A stretch of DNA of 47,484 nt from Roseomonas sp. E05 (GTDB taxonomy: Bacteria; Pseudomonadota; Alphaproteobacteria; Acetobacterales; Acetobacteraceae): contig NZ_JASIRT010000037.1 in the NCBI RefSeq assembly GCF_030063475.1, positions 1 to 47,484 of the forward strand. Direction: 5' to 3'. Of the stretch, positions 41,645 to 47,484 are shown one piece after another. The first letter of the stretch is position 1, and each line of letters opens with the position of its first letter. The notes under the pieces are model-generated. The model made no database searches. It had not been told where the DNA came from and saw only the letters and a list, made by a program, of their open reading frames with translations. A program made the translations under genes and the position numbers.

Positions 41645-41764
41645 GGAGGGACCGGATCATGACTCCGGGCCGAATCTTGTTCTTTTTTGTTCCATCTCTC
41701 TGGGTAATCTCGGACGCCGGGACCGAGCGCCCATCCAATTCACCGCCGTCCACTTGGCTCGACC

Positions 41765-42379
41765 CTGAGGGCCGAGGCGGCACTGCCGCTCTTCGCGGCG
41801 ACCGACAAGGCCAGCATGCCGGAGCCCGAGATCGTCGAGGCGCCGGTCAGCCTGGCCGCCCTGCGCGAGGGCCAGCAGGTGGTGGAAGACTACCGCAGCA
41901 CCGGGCTGAGCCTGCGCGCACACTCGCTCTCCTTCCTGCGGCGGGACCTCGCGGCCATGGGCATGGTCCCCTGCGGCGACCAGGCCTCGACCCGGGACGG
42001 CCAGCGGATTGCACTCGCGGGCATGGTGCTGGTGCGCCAGAAGCCCGGCTCGGCCAAGGGCGTCATGTTCATCACCGTCGAGGACGAGACCGGCATCGCC
42101 AACCTGATCATCTGGCCATCCCTGTTCGAGGAGCGGCGCCGGGTGATCCTGTCGGCAGGCATGATGGGCATCCGCGGCCGGGTGCAGCGGGAGGGCGAGG
42201 TCATCCACGTCATCGTCAAGCAGGTGGAAGGCTTCACGGCGATGCTTCAGGGCGTCGTGCAGCGGGAAGGCGGCCAGGGAGATACCGCGGACCGAGCCAT
42301 TCACCAGGCGCAGGACATCTCCATTCCGGATCCGTGACTGAGGCCGGGCATCAAGGTGCCGACAGGAGACTTCCAATAG
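41765..42379 (+). pseudogene. dnaE2: Error-prone DNA polymerase DnaE2 (ImuC), C-terminal remnant
   Basis: LRAEAALPLFAATDKASMPEPEIVEAPVSLAALREGQQVVEDYRSTGLSLRAHSLSFLRRDL, then the OB domain (RIALAGMVLVRQKPGSAKGVMFITVEDETGIANLIIWPSLFEERRRVI...GRVQREGEVIHVI). This is the end of DnaE2, normally about 1050-1100 residues; only about 200 remain. A TGA at 42335-42337 ends the frame after ISIPDP, but the same frame continues LRPGIKVPTGDFQ to TAG at 42377, which is how DnaE2 normally ends (IPDLRPGIKVPTRDF). So six extra bases (CCGTGA) were inserted. No ImuA/ImuB genes are present. Confidence 0.8.
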
Positions 42380-42422
42380 ACGGCCAACGCGGTGTGTGGG
42401 CTGCTTACCTCGACTTTGGCCA

Positions 42423-43690
42423 TCAGGCGGCGTGGCAGAGGGCGTAAGCCCAGGCGTGCTGGAGCGCTCGCCGAGGTTTTGCGCCGTGGCCGCTGGGCCG
42501 GGAGGTGAGGAAACCTTGCTCGCACCAGATGTGACGTCGCACGGCGGCGAGGGCATCGCTGAAGGTCGGGCGTTCCTTGTGGTACCAGGCGCTGCTCGCT
42601 GTAGCGTTGCGTTCTGAGGGTCTGAGCTTTGCGGCCAGGAGGGTGACGAGGGAGAACAGGGCGAGCAGGCACGGCGTCGTGCGGGCGATAGCGAGGTCCG
42701 ACCACTGTCGCTGGGTCTCGACGCCGAGATGGGCACGGGCCTCCTGGAAGGTGACCTCCAGCTGCCAGCGCTGGACGAACCAGTCCAGGATCTGATCGGG
42801 CGTGTGGCAGAGGTCAGTGCACAGCAGGGCCTGCGGGCTGAACCGGCGTGGGGATCTCGGATCAGCACCCAGCGGATCGGCACGACACGCATCCCGCCAT
42901 GGCGCCAGACGGCACTCGCTGAGCAGATCTCGACCTTGCGTTCGCCCTCGCCGTACCAGTCTGGGACCAGGAGCGATTGCCAGCGCGTGTCGCCGTCCCT
43001 CAGCACCTCTGACAGGTTGGGGAGCCGGGCGCCCTTGGTGCGGGGGCGGCCATTGGTTCGAGGCAAACGGAGCGGCGCCGGGTCGTAGAGCGCCGCATCG
43101 AGGCGCAGGCGCGTGCTGCCGGTGACCTTGTGGCGGGTCAAGGCGGCCAGCAGCTCCAGGGAGGCGAAGCCGCTGTCGCCGACCACGGCGATGTCGCGCC
43201 CCGCAGCCAGCGGCGGGCCTGCATCACCAGCTGGCGGGCCCAGTCAGTAAACTTCTTGTGCCGGAGACCAGGCACCCGGCCATACTGCTCGGAGAGGGGC
43301 CAGGGCGGTGAGGAAGGAAAGTGCCCAGATCCGCCCGGCCCAGGGAACAGGAGCCAGCAGCGTCAGGCTGATCCAGCGCAGGCCGGAGACCTTCACGAAG
43401 TGCCCGTGGGAAGAGCGCACCAGGTCACGGTAGATGTCCTTGGCGACAATCCGGCTACTGCGGCGGCGCTCAATGGTGTCGTCGATGTCCAGCACCACCG
43501 GCCCGCTCGGCGCGATGGTCTCAATCAGGTGCCCCAGCAGGAGGCGCGATGCCGCCCGGGAACTCCAGACCGCCCGGCTGAGCACCCGATGGAAGTTCAC
43601 AAAGTACCGTTCCCGCGCGAGCCTGGTGACCCGGAGCAGGCTGGTCACCGTGCGCTCGCTTGGCGCCAGGATAGCCCCGACCAGCAACAC
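42423..43690 (-). pseudogene. DDE transposase (IS4/IS701-like), broken
   Basis: The first frame (43690 to about 43300) reads ERYFVNFHRVLSRAVWSSRAASRLLLGHLIETIAPSGPVVLDIDDTIERRRS, with the first catalytic Asp. Then a shift gives SEQYGRVPGLRHKKFTDWARQLVMQARRWLRG, and another IAVVGDSGFASLELLAALTRHKVTGSTRLRLDAALYDP (second Asp). A third shift near 42855 leads to FSPQALLCTDLCHTPDQILDWFVQRWQLEVTFQEARAHLGVETQRQWSDLA (Glu in LEVTFQEA) and the end HAWAYALCHAA. At least three one-base shifts, so inactive. Element ends were not found. Confidence 0.75.
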
Positions 43691-43886
43691 CTCGGCGTAA
43701 CGCCAACTCCGCTACCCGGCGTCACAGAGCCCGAGAGCTGAGGAAGCAACGGCCAAGGAACTGGCGAGAGCGGCTGCCGAGGGAGGTGCGCCCCGTCTGC
43801 TCTTATGCTCCTCCCCATGTCGCGTGTTTCGTCCGGATAGTCTAAGCATAACCTTGGCCTATTTCGAAACGGATAGCTGCACGAGC

Positions 43887-45746
43887 ATGGAAGAACCTCC
43901 AGTGAGCGACAACGTGCTATTGGCATCCCGTGGCGATCTAGCCGTCTTGGACCTGAATGCCGTGCTCGGCGGTGTCGAGCATGGCGACGTCTATGCGGTT
44001 GAAAGCGCCCTGCTCCGCGCGGCGAAAGGTGCGGAGACTGGCGGGGACGCCGCCGCGCAGCGTGGATACGCTCTCTTCGCGGTGCTATGCTCCTTCCACT
44101 TGCGGCTCGAAGATCCTGCTCAGTCCTGGGGACCACGCTGGCAAGGCCAGAATGGCCGCAGCTACACCGCAAGCGATCTTCGTGGCGAGCAAACGAGCGT
44201 GCTCGCCGACGCGCTCGAGTCCATCAAGCATCCGGCCCTCCGCGCCCGGGTGGCGGATGTCGTCTGGTACAACGAACGCAAACGGCGGGATGCTGCGGAA
44301 GCTGCGATCGCGGCGTACCTTGAGATCGCGGCGGGGCGTCTTGCTGGCAGGCTAGCGTCGCGGTTCAGCGACCGGGAGGACCTTCTCCTGGACGTGGTAG
44401 AAACGATGCAGCGGCCCCTGCAGATTGTTGCACTCACGCGGAAGCGGGGCGACGTGCCGGAGCAGGTGCGCGCAACCTTCGCCGCGCTCTACCGCCGGGT
44501 CCGGGAAGGCGAGCGTTGTGTCCCTTACGTCAAGGTTGCCCGGCTCGGGCTTGGTTACGGCTTACTGGATGCAGCCACTGTTGCTGAGGACGCGGAGCGC
44601 GTGGCCTCCGCACGCAACGGCATCGATTACCCTATGGCTGTACAGCCTGCATGGCTGTTGGCAGCCGAATGCCACGGCAAGCAGAAGGATGCCGAAGCTA
44701 AGACCCGCTGTCAGTTGGCGGCGGTTGAGGAAACCTTGCGAATGCGCAACGCGGTTAGCGGCGCGTCGGCGCGCGCATACTGGACCCGAAAGGCTATTGG
44801 GGAGCTTCGGGCCGCCCGTGGACCACGCGAGCGCATCGAGGCGCTACGGCGCGAGTTGCGCGATCTCCAGGACGCATCGCTCGATGAGATTGCGCAATTC
44901 ACGTACGAGCTTGACCTCACCGAGGAGGTGAAGGCTACGGAGGAGAGGTTCGCAGGGTTGGGGCTGGCCGATACTCTCCTCCGGTTTGCGCTAATCGTCA
45001 GCCCCCTTACGCAGGCCAAACTGTACGAGCAGGCCGTCAAGACGCGCGGAGACGGCTGGCTCTCGGGCACTCTCTTCGGCTCGACATACGTCGACGCGGA
45101 AGGGAAGACCGTTGCCGAGCTTCCACCTGCTCTGCCCGACGGTGATCCGGGCTCCAAGTGGGTGGCTGAACAGTCGATGCGCTATCTAGACATTTGGCGG
45201 CACCATGTCGTCGGCGGCCGTATTGAGGTGGCGCGGCGGCTAGGGGTAGCAAGTTTTCCGCTTGAGGAACGGCACTTCGACCCCATTGTGCAGGCAAGCA
45301 TCTTTGTGCCACCCGGCCACGAGCATCTGTTCGCGCTGGGCTTCGCCCGGTTCTGGCAGGGAGACTTCGCGTCGGCGGTACACTTGCTGGTGCCGCAATT
45401 GGAGAACTCGTTACGCCATGTCCTGCTGAACGCCAGTCGCGAGACGTCAAAGATCAAGCCGGACCTCCTGCAGGAGGATCGCTCGCTCAGCGGTCTGCTC
45501 GAGAACCTCCGAGTGGAGCTGGAGCAGGTGTTCGGGCCGGATCTGATCAACGAGATCGACTTGCTGTTTAACCATAAGCCGGGGCCAGCACTCCGGCACG
45601 AGATTGCTCACGGGAAGCTGTCAGCCGGGGGATGCTACCACACGGACGCGATCTATGCCTGTTGGCTCATCTATCGCCTGACCTGCCTTCCACTCGTCCG
45701 GCATTGGAAGGAGAAGATTGCCCCGGCGCTTGGCACCATCGCGTGA
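43887..45746 (+). CDS. DUF4209/DUF7380-like protein with HEPN motif
   Basis: 619 residues from ATG 43887; a GTG at 43824 in the same frame would add 21. The N-terminal 450 residues are helical repeats without a recognised motif. The C-terminal 150 fit DUF4209: VPPGHEHLFALGFARFWQGDFASAVHLLVPQLENSLRHVLLNA, VFGPDLINEIDLLFNHKPGPALRHEIAHGKL. RHEIAH is an RxxxxH motif, the catalytic signature of HEPN ribonucleases. Such proteins occur in defence islands and are suspected RNases acting on phage infection. It is lower in GC than its neighbours and sits between a dead transposase and a truncated methyltransferase, so it was probably acquired separately. A defence role is inference. Confidence 0.7.
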   Translation: MEEPPVSDNVLLASRGDLAVLDLNAVLGGVEHGDVYAVESALLRAAKGAETGGDAAAQRGYALFAVLCSFHLRLEDPAQSWGPRWQGQNGRSYTASDLRGEQTSVLADALESIKHPALRARVADVVWYNERKRRDAAEAAIAAYLEIAAGRLAGRLASRFSDREDLLLDVVETMQRPLQIVALTRKRGDVPEQVRATFAALYRRVREGERCVPYVKVARLGLGYGLLDAATVAEDAERVASARNGIDYPMAVQPAWLLAAECHGKQKDAEAKTRCQLAAVEETLRMRNAVSGASARAYWTRKAIGELRAARGPRERIEALRRELRDLQDASLDEIAQFTYELDLTEEVKATEERFAGLGLADTLLRFALIVSPLTQAKLYEQAVKTRGDGWLSGTLFGSTYVDAEGKTVAELPPALPDGDPGSKWVAEQSMRYLDIWRHHVVGGRIEVARRLGVASFPLEERHFDPIVQASIFVPPGHEHLFALGFARFWQGDFASAVHLLVPQLENSLRHVLLNASRETSKIKPDLLQEDRSLSGLLENLRVELEQVFGPDLINEIDLLFNHKPGPALRHEIAHGKLSAGGCYHTDAIYACWLIYRLTCLPLVRHWKEKIAPALGTIA

Positions 45747-45814
45747 CGCCAGCATCGCCGGTCTGTTTACAGCGCCTTTCAAAACCTGCGCTGAAGCGCG
45801 TTGAGGCAGATGAG

Positions 45815-45990
45815 TGAGCAAGGCCGGCGAGCCAGGCGGCGTCGCGTCCGCTGCCCGCGCCGATGTCGAGCACCGCCGCCGGCCGGTCCGGCAGCAGGTC
45901 GGCGAGCCAGCCGTGCACCGCCCGGGGATCGGCCGCCTCGTAGCGCGGCACGACCGCCGCCGCATTCGCCTCATACCAGTCCCAGGACAT
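45815..45990 (-). pseudogene. SAM-dependent methyltransferase, N-terminal fragment
   Basis: MSWDWYEANAAAVVPRYEAADPRAVHGWLADLLPDRPAAVLDIGAGSGRDAAWLAGLAH. The VLDIGAGSGRDAAWLA segment is motif I of class I methyltransferases. About 58 residues remain of some 200; similarity stops at about 45815 where the DNA joins the 3' flank of the DUF4209-like gene. The 3' part was removed, probably when that gene arrived. Confidence 0.7.
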
Positions 45991-46219
45991 CCGCCCGTCC
46001 GAGCCAAAGGAGCGCAGTGCCGCCGCGTAGCACAACCAGGAAGTTGTTGGTACGGGCGGACGCAGCGGCAAAGCCGCCGGTCGGACCCTGCCTCCAGGCG
46101 GCGAGCGGGAGGAGCAGCGCGACGAATTCGTCCACCCCGAGAACGTTGAAGCCGCCGCCCACGAGCAGACCGCCGAGAGCCACACAGCAAGCTTGGCAGT
46201 CTGGCGCATCCTGGTCCAT
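45971..46219 (-). CDS. Small membrane protein (uncertain)
   Basis: 82 residues with two hydrophobic stretches (CCVALGGLLVGGGFNVLG and EFVALLLPLAAW). It overlaps the start of the methyltransferase fragment by 20 bases and starts 10 bases from the divergent exonuclease ATG. No family recognised. Hydrophobicity and position are the only support. Confidence 0.28.
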   Translation of the reverse strand: MDQDAPDCQACCVALGGLLVGGGFNVLGVDEFVALLLPLAAWRQGPTGGFAAASARTNNFLVVLRGGTALLWLGRADVLGLV

Positions 46220-46228
46220 GGAGCGGCG

Positions 46229-47137
46229 ATGGACGTGCCGCTACCCAACTCTCCTGCTCCCGACGCGCTGGAGGCCATGGCTGCCGCCCTGGAGGCGAGC
46301 GGGTGCTACCGCGTGCTGCGCCGGATCGTGCCGCGGCCGGCCAGCGACTGCCCGCCCGGCACCCCGACCCGGCTGGGGATCCTGCTCGACCTCGAGACCA
46401 CTGGGCTGGATCCGGCGCAGGACGAGATCATCGAGTTCGCCATGCTGCCCTTCACCTACGGGCTGGACGGCACCCTCTACGACGTCGGCGCGCCGTTCAG
46501 CCGGCTGCGCCAGCCCTCCCGGCCCATCCCGCCGGCGGTCACCGCGCTGACCGGCCTGACCGATGCGATGGTCGCCGGGCAGCAGATCGACCCGGCCGAG
46601 GTGGCGCACTTCGTCGCGGCGGCGGCGCTGATCGTGGCGCACAACACATCCTTCGACCGCCGCTTCGCCGAGCGGTTTTGCGAGGCCTTCGTCACCAAGC
46701 CCTGGGCCTGTTCGCTTTCCGGGGTGGACTGGGCGGGGGAGGGGTTCGAGGGCACCCGGCTGGGGTATCTGGCCATGCGGCACGGGCTGTTCTTCGACGA
46801 GCACCGGGCGCATCACGACCGCGAGGCGACCCTGGCGATCCTGGCGCGGCCGCTGCCGAAGTCCAGAGGGACCGCGCTGACGCAGCTGCTGCAGGGCGCG
46901 CGGCAGACGCGCTGGCGGATCTGGGCGGAGCAGGCGCCGTTCGAGGCGAAGGACCGCCTGAAGGCGCGCGGCTACCGCTGGAACGGCGAAGGGCAGCCGC
47001 GAGCCTGGTTCATCGACGTGGCGGAAGACCAAAGGGCGGCGGAATTGGCCTTCCTGCAGGCGGAGATCTACCGCCAGGACGTCCAGCTGCCGATGCGACC
47101 GCTGACCGCCTACGAGCGCTTCTCCGACCGGTGCTGA
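46229..47137 (+). CDS. DnaQ-like 3'-5' exonuclease
   Basis: 302 residues from ATG 46229. DEDDh exonuclease motifs: ILLDLETTGLDPAQDEIIEFAML (ExoI, DxE), VAHNTSFDRRFAERF (ExoII, Asp) and EHRAHHDREATLAIL (ExoIII, HxxxxD). The C-terminal 85 residues (WRIWAEQAPFEAKDRLKARGYRWNGEGQPRAWFIDV) form a small domain seen in plasmid- and phage-borne DnaQ-like proteins, where it may bind DNA. Not tied to a polymerase subunit here. Likely proofreading or repair; could be plasmid-encoded RNase T/epsilon-like. All catalytic residues are present. Confidence 0.85.
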   Translation: MDVPLPNSPAPDALEAMAAALEASGCYRVLRRIVPRPASDCPPGTPTRLGILLDLETTGLDPAQDEIIEFAMLPFTYGLDGTLYDVGAPFSRLRQPSRPIPPAVTALTGLTDAMVAGQQIDPAEVAHFVAAAALIVAHNTSFDRRFAERFCEAFVTKPWACSLSGVDWAGEGFEGTRLGYLAMRHGLFFDEHRAHHDREATLAILARPLPKSRGTALTQLLQGARQTRWRIWAEQAPFEAKDRLKARGYRWNGEGQPRAWFIDVAEDQRAAELAFLQAEIYRQDVQLPMRPLTAYERFSDRC

Positions 47138-47243
47138 GGAGATGAGGGCTCCCCCCGGCACCGGCTTCTTCTGCGCCGTTGAAAACGTGATCGGATCGCG
47201 AGGCTAAATTGAGCCTCCTCAAAGGGCTCTTCGGGCCCGTGCT

Positions 47244-47263
47244 CTGAGCGGCCCTCCGCTCAG
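47244..47263 (+). terminator. Hairpin after exonuclease gene
   Basis: CTGAGCGG and CCGCTCAG form an 8-bp stem with a 4-base loop (CCCT), about 105 bases after the exonuclease stop. No T-run directly follows. Terminator candidate. Confidence 0.35.
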
Positions 47264-47367
47264 CGGTGTGGGACTGCATTTCTGTTCAGTCGGGCGAAAT
47301 TCTGTGGCCGAAGACCTGCGTGGAAGTAGGTGATCATTGAGTAGATAGCGTAGACGGGTCCGCCATG

Positions 47368-47420
47368 GCGCCCGGCGATTACGATGAGCGGTAATCGGCA
47401 ATTATGATGAGCGCCCGGCG
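47368..47420. repeat. Nested direct repeats near right edge
   Basis: GCGCCCGGCG occurs at 47368-47377 and 47411-47420. Between them ATTACGATGAGCG (47378-47390) and ATTATGATGAGCG (47401-47413) form a second direct repeat. This is reminiscent of multiple-repeat ends of IS21-family elements or of an excision scar. The remaining bases 47138-47484 show no gene. Confidence 0.35.
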
Positions 47421-47484
47421 GTGCGGCGGAGGGTGGGCGTAGCCCGCCCGGAGCCGTTCCGCCGGGCGAGCGCGCCTGCGGATG

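Noticed and set aside
41657-43186. Continuous 509-codon minus-strand frame as one gene
   Set aside because: Only its first third matches a transposase; the remainder is out of frame with the transposase C-terminus and antisense to the dnaE2 remnant.

Overview
The window is very GC-rich and reads as part of a plasmid (or chromid) of an alphaproteobacterium. Acetobacteraceae (Roseomonas-like) is the best guess, from the protein types and the RepA, RHE_PE00001 and IS content; this is inference, as no search was run. The stretch from 36 to 42 kb carries plasmid backbone: a ParA ATPase, a ribbon-helix-helix partner, an alphaproteobacterial RepA and iteron arrays. The rest is accessory cargo broken up by insertion sequences and pseudogenes. 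I see no rRNA, tRNA or CRISPR array.

Region by region. 0-2.6 kb: an IS21-like end cutting a manganese catalase, a DUF4396 membrane protein, a PRC-barrel-like secreted protein and a CopZ-like copper chaperone with a CueR-type promoter. 2.7-6.8 kb: an IS427-group element sitting in the stop codon of a short DUF326 copper-binding protein gene, then a Tat-exported multicopper oxidase. 6.9-13.2 kb: cytochrome b561, OmpR-type regulator, a COG4705 membrane protein split by a second IS427-like element, DedA, sensor kinase and a PAP2 phosphatase; this looks like one envelope or metal-stress operon. 13.2-15.9 kb: an IS481 element beside a dead IS701 transposase. 15.9-20.6 kb (minus strand): sulfur genes, several broken (solute-binding protein, rhodanese, MBL hydrolase, DsrE), then DUF2892, DUF1264 and DUF302 genes. 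20.7-27.7 kb: a second multicopper oxidase, an ArsR regulator and an intact ttrBCA-type molybdoenzyme operon behind a perfect FNR box. 27.8-28.7 kb: stacked remnants of an IS3, an IS5 and a large serine recombinase.

29-36 kb: a SWIM/SNF2 helicase, a decayed scpA-like gene, a RHE_PE00001 family gene and a serine resolvase. 36-42 kb: plasmid maintenance, with four copies of a TGCAAACATGTTTGCA palindrome around parA, a DUF433/PIN toxin-antitoxin pair, repA, and ten iteron-like 15-mers on both sides of repA. 42-47.5 kb: a dnaE2 3' remnant, a dead transposase, a lower-GC DUF4209-like gene with a HEPN RxxxxH motif, a methyltransferase fragment and a DnaQ-like exonuclease.

Working together: copper handling (chaperone, DUF326, two oxidases) and anaerobic sulfur-compound respiration (ttr) are the main traits carried. 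The sulfur accessory genes are decaying while ttr is intact and apparently oxygen-regulated. The strongest points for follow-up are the repeated palindrome as a candidate centromere, the bilateral iterons, the FNR-ttr promoter, a perfect 18-bp-arm palindrome exactly at a frameshift in the rhodanese active-site loop, and the HEPN-motif gene.
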